Shown here: piece after piece, positions 10,635 to 24,401 of the stretch
How positions within the stretch are numbered: the stretch's first letter is position 1
How the letters are laid out: every line of letters begins with the position of its first letter
Origin: Actinomucor elegans
Taxonomy: Eukaryota; Mucoromycota; Mucoromycetes; Mucorales; Mucoraceae
Direction: 5' to 3'
Assembly: GCA_026027325.1 (NCBI GenBank)
Contig: JAMSLZ010000014.1
Location: 682,001-746,000, forward strand
Length of the DNA stretch: 64,000 bases
The notes under the pieces: generated by a model
The model's database searches: none
Told to the model about the DNA's origin: nothing
What the model saw: the letters and a program-made list of their open reading frames with translations, nothing else
Position numbers and translations under genes: made by a program

Positions 10635-13600
10635 TTAAGCAACTGTCTTTTGTGCTAGTGTAATCTTATCACCAAGACTTAATGCAATTCCTTGTGTCTT
10701 GGAACGAATACGAATATGACCTGTGATGGGTCCTTGGCCATTCTTTTCAATGCTCAAATTTGCTAGTGCATCTTCACCAAAGATACTTCTGGCATACATA
10801 TTGGCTGATAGGAATCCACAATCACCTTCCAATTGTTTCTTGGGTGTCAAACAGCTCATATTGGTAGAATCCATAATATGCTGCAAGTAACCTCTCAAAT
10901 CACTACTAGAAAAGATTAAAAAAGGGTCATTATTTAGCACAAGTAACTTACCCAACATTGGTATTGACGTTGACCTTGTTTTCCCATTCGAATTCTGTCC
11001 ACATCGAACGGAATTGAGTCTCGTTACAGTAAGCAGGATTGATGTAATCCATGATATCAATGTGAATATCATTTAATACGACGCAGTTCTCGGTGGAACC
11101 ATGAGAATCATATACAATGTTACCAAAGATAACACCAGTTTCAGTAGAAGATACTTTGATGGGCGCCTTGACTGATAAGAAAGAATGAGGTGCCAAGTTG
11201 TGAGTAGTGGGTCGATCAACTAGCTTCAAATCACCCAAAGTAGCAAATTCTACTGTCAAGTTTTGCAAGGTTTCATTGGTTTGGTTCACAATCAAGACAT
11301 CCATTAAGATATCATATTGATGAACATTAACCACGGCTTCTGCGTAGACTTTATCAGAGAAACCAGTCAATTGAACGATACGATTCAACTTGGACATTAA
11401 ATCATCCTTATCATCCAATGTACCAGTGGCACGCGAAAGATCTTGATCATATTCATCAGCAACACCTCCAGCCTTCTTACTGAATTGACGGAACACAATA
11501 GCATCATCTGCTTGTACCTGTACGCTAGCCTCACTTTCAGCTTTAGCATCAGCCAAGCGTTTATCCTCTGCTTGCAATTGTTTAGCATATACTTCACGCG
11601 TATCCTGCAAATATACTGTATCAATAGCTTCATGGTCGCCTGCTGAGCCCACCACGCGCAAATCTTGCATGATACGATCATAGGAATCCTCGTCAATCTC
11701 AAATGCGACAAACTTTGATTGACCGATACGCAGAATACTAGTCATGATCAACATGGCTTCAGCCTTGCGTGCGTTAGCCAATGCGGCATCAGTAGCCAAG
11801 GTATTGTAACGCAACACCAACTTAGTCAAGGCAGTAGATAATACAGTACCTAAGAAATAATCGCCGGCAAGCAAAAGAGATCTAAGTGGGGGCTTTTTGG
11901 CGGCTTTTACAGCTTCTAATCGAGATGCAGATGCAGAGGAATCAGTGTAGGCGCTTTCAGTTGCATAGGTACCATCTGCGAGAATACGACGAGGAGCAGC
12001 ACCGCCTGAAGGAACAGCAGCATGCTTGCCTTCCATTTCTTCTTCATCAGCAGCTTCTGTCGCGTCCAATAATTTTTGTTCAGAAGCCAATAAAGGCATT
12101 TCACCCAATGTATGACGGATCTGCTTCAAGGCACCATCGATTTCACTCAAGCTCAAACAGTATTCACCAATGATCCAGAGTGCACCACGGAAGACTTTGC
12201 CTGACTTCATATCGGCAAATGTATCCAAGAGTTTCTCTAGGATAGATTCGCGAAGACCGGGGAACTTTTCAACAACTTCACGTACAAAGGCTACGACATC
12301 GACAGCTGCTGGGTTATTGGAATCGCCCAAAAATTCCATCAAGACGTGCACGACATTAGCAGCTACTTCAGAGAATTTAATGGCGCAAGTGTGAATGGAT
12401 TGAATTAAAAGTTGACGATATTCCGTATTCTAATCAACAGTTGGGCGTTAGTAAATGGTTTGCTAGCTTATATAAATATATTTATATATATATATATATA
12501 TTACTTTTTCGTAAGAATCGTCTTGGGTCTTGGTAAGCTCTTTTTTCAAAAAGAGAACTACTTCTTGGACATTTCTTGAAGAAACCATTTCCAAAGCGAT
12601 ACGAATGGCCTTACGGCGCACCTCAATATCAGGACTAGTAAATCATTAGTATACCGGGTATATACGCTAAATAGCTTGGAATTTACCTTGTCAAAACTTG
12701 AAGAATATCCATCACTAAATCATCCAAAACGTGATCATGCTTATTTCTAATCTCTTCAAGTCTATCAAGTACAATCAACTTGACATTGTTATCGGATTCC
12801 TTGACAATCAATTCGATGTAACAAGCAGCAGCAGCTATAGAAATATGAATATTGGATTTCATCAGTATGTACAGGATGTCGTACCTTTAACGGCAGCAGG
12901 GCTGGCAGTCAAATACAAAAGAATCGAAGCAGCTTCGTATTTAACAGAATGAGAAGCAGCAGCCAAAAGTTCAGACAAACAGCGAATATAAGCAGCCTAT
13001 GGACGCGTAGTTTTAGAACAAGGTCCATCTTCACTTTTATATGTGTGTAATCATACCTTGTTTGTAGAGCTTGTCTTGGAGTCCTTGCGAATCAATTCGA
13101 TAACGGCCAACTGTAATAACTCGTCGAATGTAGGTACAGAATCAATCACTTGCAGTAAATAATGAACAGCAAGAGCTTGATCGACGTTACAGAGAACGAC
13201 AAATGCATTACGTCTACAAGTCATATCAGCTTCCTAATCGCAATAGTATTAGTCACATCATCCCCCAAGTCCATCATGTTAGCTTACGGTGAGCAAGAAT
13301 GATTGAACTACTTCAGGTGCATCAGGGAAGAGATGGTCAAATGCTTTGTAAATAGCACCAATAGCAAATACAGCATTCTTTCTAACATAAGAGTGGCGGT
13401 GTTCCTGTATATCAACCAACAGTTAGAATTGGTTCACTATAAAAAAAAATCACGATTGCTTACTAAACAGTTTCTAACAGAAGGAACAAGAGGTTCAAGG
13501 ACTTCGGCTTCTTTGATTTTGCACAAGAAACGAAGCGTGGAACCTCGAATGTATTCGTTGGGATGTTGAAGATCGTTCATGAGTGCATTACTAAGAGAAA

Positions 13601-13945
13601 GGTTACAATAAATCCTTTTGTATGCTTAAACTGCAAAAAACTATACCAAACCAGAATGAATTCGTCTTTGAGCTTGCCATCAGGCTTGGTCTTGGGACAA
13701 ATTTCCCAGTAAAACTGCAAAAGCTTCTTCAATTGCTTGTTTCTTGAAGGTAAAACGAAACGAATGACATGCAATAAGAGCTTTTCCATGGGATCACCAT
13801 TGAGCATAATGACCAAGAGTCGTTTCATGGTTTCAATACGTGTTTCATCAGAACCTTTTTCAAAGGCTCTTTGGAATTCTTGAAGTGAAGGTATTTCGGT
13901 CGCGTCATCTTGATAAACAAGCGTGTAGCAAAGGTCGGTTGCCAT
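10635..13945 (-). CDS. SEC26: Coatomer subunit beta (beta-COP)
   Basis: Large scaffold subunit of the COPI coat, needed for Golgi-to-ER and intra-Golgi vesicle transport. About eight short introns divide the gene; start ATG at 13945 ([20 protein letters not shown]). The N-terminal half is HEAT/ARM-like solenoid ([20 protein letters not shown], then [20 protein letters not shown]). The middle has [13 protein letters not shown] and an acidic hinge. The C-terminal appendage carries FWE-like [35 protein letters not shown] and the closing [13 protein letters not shown]. Order and content match eukaryotic beta-COP (about 950 residues). One intron (about 12430-12506) contains an (AT)n tract. It is divergent from the DHFR gene across only about 280 bp. 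Confidence 0.96.
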
Positions 13946-14227
13946 CTTTTTTTTTCTGGTTTTCGTCAAAGTTTGAGGTCAAATAAAAGATGTCGATTAC
14001 TGTAGTTTTCGACTGTTCAATGTCTAATAAGGACCCTAAATGAAAAGTAAGATGAAAAAGCAATCTCTTCTTTTGTGCGTCAAAGGACAATGATGATTTG
14101 GGTTTCCGAAGCAGCGGTAATATAATAAGAGCGCGTTGCCTGCGTTCCATTGGCCAAGCTTATAAAGTGTTTCCTTGGTAGGAATGGCTCTTGTTTCTCT
14201 CTCTTTTTTTTCTCAAGACCAAACAGT
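13946..14227. promoter_or_regulatory. Divergent promoter, beta-COP / DHFR
   Basis: A compact shared spacer with CT-rich stretches next to both starts and a GAGCGCGTTGCC element near 14128. No TATA box is evident. Confidence 0.4.
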
Positions 14228-14902
14228 ATGACAATAAAGAAATCTTTTGTGTTCATGGCAGCTGCACTAGTTCATAATGGCGGCATTGGTAACGAGAATG
14301 GTTTACCTTGGAGCATCCCGGGCGACTGGCAATTTTTCGAAAATGTTACTACGAAATCATATGGCGATACAGATCGAACTTTTGAGGACGCTACGGAATG
14401 GACTAATGTCATAATTACAGGCCGTCAGTCATTTGAATCTCGGCCCATGCTGAGCAATCCCTTATTTAATCGATTCAATATCATTGTATCGAGAAATACA
14501 AACTATAAATTGTAAATAATGATTATATTTATATCTCGACATTTTTACTCATCATGACTCTATAGAAACCCTTCTCCTATTACTGAACTCGCCAATAGTT
14601 TAGAACAAGCGTTTGAATTAGCCAGTTTACGTGTTAAAGAAGATGGCCGTATCTTTGTTCTGGGTGGTGAACAGATCTACCGTCAAAGCATTGTATTGCC
14701 TGAATGCACACACGTTCTCATTACCAACATTTACAGTTCAAAGCATATCCCTTGCGATACATTTATCCCGGCCATTGATCCAAACGTGTTTCGTTTGGCT
14801 GGCCATGATGAGCTGGAAGCGTTTTTAAAACAAAATATACCCAAAGGAAAGCAAGCACATGAGCATTTTCACTATGAGTTTGTACTCTACCTTAGAAAAT
14901 AG
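14228..14902 (+). CDS. DFR1: Dihydrofolate reductase
   Basis: Reduces dihydrofolate to tetrahydrofolate with NADPH for thymidylate and purine synthesis. Two exons (14228-14511, 14566-14902) give 206 residues. Visible motifs: FVFMAAALVHNGGIGNENG at the N-terminus, LPWSIPGDWQFF with the catalytic acid at the Asp, VIITGRQSFES (NADPH loop), FNIIVSRNTNYKL, and the IFVLGGEQIYRQSI nucleotide-binding loop. The C-terminal strand ends YEFVLYLRK. The start at 14228 is preferred over an in-frame ATG at 14150 because the latter adds a low-complexity Phe-rich leader inside the promoter. Length fits eukaryotic DHFR. It shares its promoter with beta-COP. Confidence 0.95.
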
Positions 14903-15608
14903 AGCAAGTGTGAGCTACAATAATATCCTATCATTTTAATAAAACACTATACTGAAGTTGGTCACTGATTTGGATATTTGTAGTATATGTATTCAACTCA
15001 ATGTATATAGTCGACTAAGCGTTTGGGAGGAACTGCGGCCAAAAATCATATTCATTAGACCCTGAAAAATAGCATTGAACGATTGTCAATGATTGCTGGC
15101 AGCGAGTGGAATTCGTTGATAGAGGATAACGCTCTTCCAAGCTGTGTGTGTCTTTTCATGTAATAAATTTAATTTCATTTATAAACTTCACATGTGCTTG
15201 TATCTACAGTAGAATCTAAATACCCAAAATCGTTGATAAGATTTTGATGTATGCTTAACTTTGTTTTACGATAAGCAAAAAAAGTATTCCTGTTTTTTTT
15301 AAAAAAAAATTGAAATACATAATTTATACTGTATTAAATCCATTTAACGTATAAAGCATATATCCAAAGTGTCATTTAAGTCTTCAAACAAATAATGCAA
15401 AGATATCACTGCTTCTATGAGGATGCTCTTTACTTTATTGGATGTCGGTATTTTAACAAGGTGCCTCCTCCTCCTCCGCAGTTATTCATTAATATGTATA
15501 AATCATGCCTTAGTAAATGTAGCGGAATTTGAACAAAGGTACATAAGAAAGTCTTTTTTCTCTAGATCTCTCAGTTAATCTAGTCAAATATTACATCAAA
15601 AGAACTTT
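14903..15608. other. Intergenic DNA downstream of DHFR
   Basis: No supported gene. It contains a (CTC)n stretch near 15465 and, near 15422, a weak possible third copy of the dispersed repeat described below. Confidence 0.4.
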
Positions 15609-15812
15609 ACATGCTCAGAATAAGCAGCTACATCTGTTTTAATTTTCACTTGAGAAAATTGCCAAAAAATGTTCTGTACATTATTGATCAGTATTAAATT
15701 ACATGCATTTCATGCAATCGATTATACAAAGGTATATTTCTCCAGAGAGATCTTGGTTAAATATTGTCTGGTTAATTTAACATGCTCGGAATGAATTGCT
15801 GCATCTATAGAG
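15609..15812 (+). repeat. Dispersed ATGCTCAGAATAA repeat, two tandem copies
   Basis: Two diverged units with cores at 15610 and 15781 (171 bp apart). Each ends ACATGCTC(A/G)GAAT(A/G)A...GCTGCATCT. Upstream both share AAAGGTA, then a TCTC-rich AGATCT block, then a TTAA and AATATT block (15537-15600 and 15730-15775). The unit therefore extends over 80 bp or more beyond the core. Confidence 0.6.
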
Positions 15813-16014
15813 CCTTTAGTAAAGAAAAATAATTAATCAATTTACTTTGTTTTTCACAACTTTAGATGGATTATGTTCATTGTATTTGAATTGAAACTGT
15901 ATAAAGAATATATAAAAAAAAAAAGACTTATTGTTATCTATATGTGTTTGACTTGGTTTTTTATTGTTTATAAGCAAGTTTATAGGAAGAATGTATAAGT
16001 AGAGTATCAGTAGT

Positions 16015-17812
<1,798 letters not shown>

Positions 17813-18355
17813 TGCTTAAAATATCGAGTGTAAAGGGGAAGAAAAAAAAGAATTTTTATCACTACGCTACAGTGCTTTTGCCCTTCGAACCTGGCAAGTG
17901 TCTCTGTCAGAAAATAGCGGGGGAGTGCCGGGCATTGAATCGCGTCGTCATGGTAACAGATTGCGACGCGAAATGGAGGGGGGGGTGGTGGTTTTGGCAG
18001 CGTTTGCTTCGGAGTTTTAAGGGTAGCCATGGCTGTGGAGAAGCTTTTTTGCAGGCCTAAAGCTATTGAAGCGTTTTGAAGGTGTTTTTGGCCGAGAATC
18101 CTCCGTAAAAATTGTGTCATGGATTATACCATAAGCTGTATTGTATAGAATTGAACCTTTTGGTGGGACCATGACAAGAAAGCAAGTAGTTATAGCAAGA
18201 TCCATCATCTGTTAGCCACCTTCTGACGTCACCTCGAGGTCCCCTAAGAAGTTTTTTTTTTTTCAATCTCCATTGTATGGCCACTACCTAAGGTCCAGCA
18301 AAATAAAATACCTTTGACTTTTCCTCCTCACCGAAAAACCATTATTTTTATAACA
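17813..18355. promoter_or_regulatory. Shared bidirectional promoter ATP2 / ATP16
   Basis: A 543-bp spacer between two F1-ATPase genes. It holds an 8-bp inverted repeat TCGCGTCG / CGACGCGA (17940-17947, 17964-17971, 16-bp loop), a perfect CRE-type palindrome TGACGTCA (18224-18231), and directly adjoining it a 10-bp palindrome ACCTCGAGGT (18231-18240). A G9 run is at about 17978. The sites are visible; their use for co-regulation is inference. Confidence 0.55.
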
Positions 18356-19103
18356 ATGAACGTTCTCGCCAGATCTGCTCGTGCTGCTGTCAAGCCTCTT
18401 TCTATGGGTAATTACCAGCAATTAAACAACGAGTAAAACATACACGTACTCAATTCAATTCAAATCATTTAGCTCGTTTCTATGCCACTGAAGCTCCTGC
18501 TGCTTCCGAGGCTCTTCGTTTGACTTTCGTTGTCCCTCACAAGGTATAATTTCAAAGTGGATCGCATCAAGACAATGGATATTAATTGAATTACTTTATA
18601 GGCTATCTACAAGGCCACTGATGTTCAACAAGTCAACTTGGCTGCTACTTCTGGTGACATGGGTATCCTCGCCAACCACGTTCCTACCATTGAGCAATTG
18701 AACCCTGGTGTCGTTGAAGTTGTTGAGACCGCTGAAATCACCAAGAAGTTCTTTGGTAAATGATGCAATATATAAAAGAGCTTGATGCAAAGATAGATAG
18801 AGACTTACCCCCTGTTTACTTGATAGTTTCTGGTGGTTTTGCTACCATCAACCCTGACAACTCTCTCAACATCAACGCTGTTGAAGCTTGTCCTCTTGAT
18901 GAAATCTCTCTTGAGGTAATTGATATCGATAGTTGGAAAACAGGATGGGATAATTAACAATTGGTTATTTTTTTTAGCGTGTTCAAGCTGGTCTCGCTGA
19001 AGCTCAACGTTTAGCTGGTGCTGCCGCTACCGATAAGGAGAAGGCTGCTGCTAAGATCGAAGTCGAGGTTTACGAAGCTCTCCAAACTGCTTTGTCCAAG
19101 TAA
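18356..19103 (+). CDS. ATP16: Mitochondrial ATP synthase F1 subunit delta
   Basis: Central-stalk subunit (bacterial epsilon homologue). Five exons (18356-18407, 18473-18543, 18602-18755, 18827-18915, 18978-19103) give 163 residues. The N-terminus MNVLARSARAAVKPLSM and the following ARFYATEA form a typical matrix-targeting peptide with a cleavage region. The mature part has LRLTFVVPHKAIY, the conserved SGDMGILANHVPTIEQLNPG turn, FVSGGFATINPDNSLNI, and a C-terminal two-helix hairpin rich in Ala, Glu and Lys ending QTALSK. Length is standard. It is transcribed divergently from ATP2, which is suggestive because the two products assemble into the same complex. Confidence 0.96.
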
Positions 19104-20976
19104 ATTGTATAGTACATTATTTTATTAAAAGACTAAAAGATGTATCTATTCGCGTAAACATGATTTGTGTATATCTTTGTCTAGAAAAAAAGAAGGAACC
19201 TGATATCTATTCTATAATAAACCCTCTACCTGTTCCTTTATCTTGTAGCAAAAACAAAATATATATATATATATATATATACTGCCAAAGATACCCTATT
19301 GTGTAATTATTATTCAATGAGCTCTCGAGCTCTATAACTCGTCGTTGATATTTACGCCTTCAGGCTGTTAATGAACTGCCCATGAATCCAATGGATCATT
19401 TGGAGACCATCAGCTTTTTGAAGTGCACGGGTATATAAGATAGGTGTGGGGTTGTCACAAATTTGATTGGCTAGTGAGATTACATTAATATTTTTTTTGA
19501 GTTAAAGATCTCTCGTTACTTTAATTCGACTTTTTTTTGTAATAAAAAGAAACTTGAATAAACGCATAGTAAAATAGGAGGGTTTTATATAGTCTTGCTG
19601 TTGATTAAACGATGCAAATATATATGGCTTTTAGACCAAAGTTCTCGATTTACGTCTGATATATATTATAAGCGCTTTTTATTTTTTTATTTTTTAATCA
19701 ACCGAACTTTTATATGCAATACACATACTTTAATGTGATAGTATAAGCTATGAAATGTGAAGCCAACAAATTCAATCAAAATCAGAATGGAATTCATTCA
19801 TTCTCAAGAAAGTGTACTTGATTAATTAGCTGAATTTAGCGATACTGGCACGTACACAATGAGGAAAAATAAGCGAATACCAAGTGAATTGGCCGCCTTT
19901 ACCCGAATATAAATAACATGCTCAAGGATTTGTATGTCCTCAATTAGAATAAATATCAGATTCATTCAAGTGAATTATGTGTTCATTTAAACAGTAAAGC
20001 GGGACTTCTGACTTGAGCAGACATAAACCTACATATACTTTAGTTATCTCTACTAATAACTTATGTATAACGTAGCTCTGTATTCAAATCAATATTATGG
20101 CTTCTAAGTAGTGCAAATATTGTTTTTTGTTCCTAGAGAAAGGTTTCAAAATAGCATATCCTATAATATCTGAGTTTTTATGGTCTTCTATTAGAATACT
20201 TATTTGTTTCCTGTATCTATTAAACCAACATGGGTTTTCAAATACCCAGCTTAAATGAAAACATGCTAACAGTAGCAGTAACGATTCACCAAAGTGATGG
20301 TTTTCAGGCAAAGTACAATAGAAAAGTACTTTTTTTGTTTTGTTTTTTTTAGTATCCAAACTTTTGTAAGATATCATACAGAAACCATTGTATCGTATCT
20401 CAAATTGAGAAAATACAAAGCTCTTTTATCTCGACGTGCTTGTTTACCAACTTCTTTTTCTGTAGATTCCATATTCCATTTATTTGATAAAAATATTTAC
20501 TAATTTCAATTTGGATCACAAAAGATAATATGATCTCTTTTTTTGTGCTGTATTATCGTAGCATGAGTAAAAGAATTTCTAAAATACCAGCGCTAGAGAT
20601 CGGTCAAAATTGAATAAAAATTCTTCATACTGGTTATAATAGATTCTGTAATGACAAGCGATATCTAATAGGGTCAAGCTATTTTTTATTCACTGAAAAA
20701 TCATGTAAATGCAAGGTGAATTACAGGTCCATTTTTTTTTTTATCGAGTGAATCAAAGAGTTAAGTGAAGTTACCTGAAACCCACTTGTATTTTTTTTTT
20801 CTCTTTCCCATAGTACGAGATGAATTATCATATCCAATCATTGATTATTGATAATTCAATAAATTTATTCCAGGGGCTGTTTAATAAGTTTACAGATTAT
20901 TACTAATAAGCATCGAAATTATCGAAACGAGAGTAAACAGATCAATACTTTATTGTTGACAAAAATGATGTAATAA

Positions 20977-21007
<31 letters not shown>

Positions 21008-22449
21008 AAGTATAAAGTATAAAGGAAAGGCAAAATGATAAAAGACTATAGTTATATATATACATGATAGAATAATTAGAGTGCACAGACTCTGTCTGCG
21101 CAGCGTAATATAATACCAATATTGTTAGGTTCACAAATCAAGGTCAATTCTGGAGTCCAAAAAAAAAAAAAAATTATCTCGATAACCTCTAAACAGACTT
21201 TTGGATAATAAGTGTTCAGTTACACGAAAGGCATGTTAACAAAGTATGTACTGAATCGCCTTGCTGATCAAATGATGTAAGTAATTTCACATACTTTAGA
21301 TTCATAGAGTTTACTTTGATGAGTAGTCCACACTTCTACTATTTTCAATGCATTCATGATCCACGCGTTTCTTAAGATGAGAGATGCAAGGGGGGGGGGG
21401 GGAATGCATATGTTCATGTATTTTCTTCCATACGCTTTTAAAAGACATGTATTGATATTGTTGTCTTCTCGGTCCATACCAATTTAGATCTAAGAGTATA
21501 TATCCTTCCGCGATTGGAATATTTTTATATTCCTTGAGCAATTCCAGTTTCATTTACGTTTGAAGAATAATTTATATATAAAATGAAGTACTGTATTCAT
21601 TTTAAAAAAATTATTATTCTATTAAAGCTCAGTAAGCTAGTAAGGGCATACATCCTTGTATAATCTAGTTTAAATGGTCTACAGATCTTTTGATCGAACC
21701 TGGTCAAATATTTCATTTGAAAAATAAGCCTAGGTACAGAAAAAGTTGTTGTTTTCATTTATCAGAACCCTTTTTTTTTGCCGCAAATTTCTTTGCATTT
21801 TTTGCGACATGATTTATAAGCTATATATATAATATTTTAATATAAAACATCCGAGTGAAAGCCCAAAAAATTAAAATAGTTCAATAAATTCAAAAATGAC
21901 ACCTGCACCATTCAGTACGCTGTTGGATTTTACATAAAACTTTCAAAACTAATTTTTTGTTTTTGTTTTATTACCTATCAACGATTGTTTGTTGTTAAAG
22001 GGAGAGATCAATGTTCGTAACTTAGGCGGCGACGACGGCATTATTTTTAAATCGCCGTCAATTTATATAAGAATTGAGACTATTTTATGTAGTTGTACAA
22101 CTTGAAAGCATTTTAGGGGGGGGAGGTGTCATTCATAATATAACTCTATTTCTTATATATCAATGTGTATTGGAAGTTCTATATTTTTATACCGAGATGG
22201 ATCGAGTAACCCAGCTTGATTGAGATATCGTACTCCATACCTGGTTAGATAAACTGCGTTTGTTGTGTCTGTATTTAGTAGGTAGAATGGAAAAATAAAG
22301 CTCTTTTATATATATATATATATGTGTGTGTATGTATTGGAATATTACAGTAAAAATGGCTACGTGCATCTTTGGAATAGAATGGAAAGAAATAAAGAAC
22401 TTTGTTTTTTGTTATAAACATAAAAGTATACAAATGGGTAATAACAATA
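19104..22449. other. Long intergenic region
   Basis: About 3.3 kb without a supportable gene. Frames on both strands are short, with frequent stops. It contains (AT)n tracts (19259-19280, 20977-21000, 22309-22323), a G12 run (21391-21402), a G8 run (22115), and a short inverted repeat GACGGC/GCCGTC around 22034-22060. A 69-80 residue minus-strand frame at 21268-21553 resembles nothing known. Confidence 0.5.
20977..21000. repeat. (AT)12 microsatellite
   Basis: An uninterrupted AT dinucleotide run in intergenic DNA. Confidence 0.95.
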
Positions 22450-24401
22450 TTAAAAGTTGAGTACCAGGTTGATAGCACTAGGATCGTTTTGATTCTCTTC
22501 CATCTCAATATTAATTGCTTGCTCTTCTACCATGTCTTGAATAACCTCATCATCGACAGAAATGATAATAGGCGTTTGGCTGTCCTTTTTGATAGTTTTA
22601 CGAACCACGTTTGCAACGGGTTTTTGAATATTCAAGCGTTGAACAATTTTGTCTGTGAGTTCTTTGACAGTAAGATGTTCCAGATAGATAGCTCGATAGA
22701 GTTCAGATGATTTTAATCTAGCCAAGACACTAAGTTCTATAATATACAAATAAATGAATGAGTAAAGAGTATATAACAGACTATTAAAAATAATCTTACT
22801 TGCAACGCGACGTCTTCTTTGAGGAATATAGGTAGGATCGATGCCTAAAGGGGCGCTAATAGGTGCAAAATCGGTGGGGCTAGTACTTGAAGAACCTTTT
22901 CGTTGCTGTTGCGCAAAGTGACTATAATTTCGCTTGATCGATGTCGGAGGAGGTAAGAGAATACTGGGTGAATGGGTCACTGGTTGAATTGGGGCTTTCG
23001 TATCTTCCAATAACAATGAAGAACTATATTGATAATGACTAATATCTTCATCCGGTGGCACGATCTCTGTAAAAAGGGTCACGGGTGAAGTAGGCGAGAA
23101 AGCAAGCCAAAGAGGATGTGGTTCACCGTTCTTTCCTCGAAGCTTTTCTAGTTGACGTTCAATATGCTTGGCATCGTCCTTGTTTTTTCTTTCAGCACCC
23201 TAAAGCAAGTAGTGAGTGGGTGTTTAAAATGAGTAATGTAGAAATACTACCTTATCTCTAAACAGTTTGATACGACAATAGGTTCTTTCCATTTGAGATG
23301 ATAATGATTGAAGCTGCTGTTTACTTTCGATTTGAAGTCGTAGAGGAATGCCTTTGACGCCTTTGATTCGAGAAAAGTCTGTTGAAAGGCAGTTGAACCG
23401 TATATAGACAGATGCGCCTTGCTTGCCATTCCATTTAAAAGAAACGCGGTCAAACTGTTTGCTTTCAAAGATCTGAGCACCGCTCGATTTGGTCAAGTCT
23501 AGAATATTATAGATGTAAGATTAATAAGATTACAAGATAAGCAGGGAAAAAAAAAAATGCAAACCTAGTTCAACAGCCCTTGCTTCTTCCAATTCCTTTT
23601 GCTGAGTTAACCAAAACTTCCAATAATCAGTTGCACTCACGCGATGACTTTCATCGTGAAAAGTAATGGCTACTGTACTGACAATATCACCGTCAAAACG
23701 GTCTTTGTCTTTTAAGTTGATATTGTAATATTGACCTAATAAGAATATAAGCTTTAGAGATTTGAAACAATTGGCGGTGATTCATGCATGCTATGTGTAC
23801 CTTTGTTTAAATAAGTTAAAGCAGGCTCTTCTAGTTTTTGCGAAGCGGCAGTGGGAGCTAAAGGTGTATATGCATGGATGAGTATAAGTGGAACAATTCC
23901 TTTTATTGTAACTGCATTTACCTTCAAGAGATATATCATAACGAATAGCACTAGAAAACAAGGGTAGTCAGTGAATATTTGTTATTGTTATTATAACCCC
24001 TCCTTCAATGCAAGTCCTGCGTGGGTTACACACATAGATTTTTTGCTTTGATCGGATTACTTTCCGGTTACCTGCTAGTACTATTGTTTGTAGAAAAGCA
24101 ACTAGTCGGAGGAGAAGGTGATAATGGTAAAATAGGTTGCATATGTGGTGGTGAATACGCGTCCATGAGTGGATAATATGGAGAAAAGTGGGTTAGTATT
24201 TGAGGGCTTGATAGAGGGCTCGATAAAGAGGATGGTGAGTTGCAGAAATTGTAAGTAAAAATTTGCTGATTTGGAGGTGGGTAAGAGATAGTATAGCTAG
24301 AGAAAGAAAGAGATGAGTGAAAAATGTCAATGTAACCTTATTATATTGTTGTACCTATCAGACAAAGGTGAAGAGGAAGTTGATTGATTGCTACTTATCA
24401 T
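22450..24401 (-). CDS. CP2/Grainyhead-family transcription factor
   Basis: DNA-binding protein of the LSF/Grainyhead family. The start (24401, MISSNQSTSSSPLSD) leads a Pro/Ser/Tyr-rich N-terminus (YSPPHMQPILPLSPSPP). The CP2 DNA-binding domain begins with APTAASQKLEEPALTYLNKG and continues through QYYNINLKDKDRFDGDIVST, RVSATDYWKFWLTQQKE, SFKWNGKQGASVYIRFN, RIKGVKGIPLRLQIES and the basic RTYCRIKLFRDKGAERK, followed by NKDDAKHIERQLEK. The last part (YLEHLTVKELTDKIVQRLN, then IIISVDDEVIQDMVEEQ) matches the C-terminal oligomerisation domain. At least six introns. Fungal members have been tied to cell-wall remodelling and conidial separation; the target genes here are unknown. Confidence 0.88.

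Noticed and set aside
14125..14140. E2F-like GCGCG at the DHFR promoter
   Set aside because: Tempting because DHFR is a classic E2F target in animals, but the match to the consensus is too short to claim.
21268..21553. Overlapping minus-strand ORFs of 69 and 80 codons
   Set aside because: They include a poly-Pro run from a G12 tract, with no family resemblance or splice-linked neighbours.
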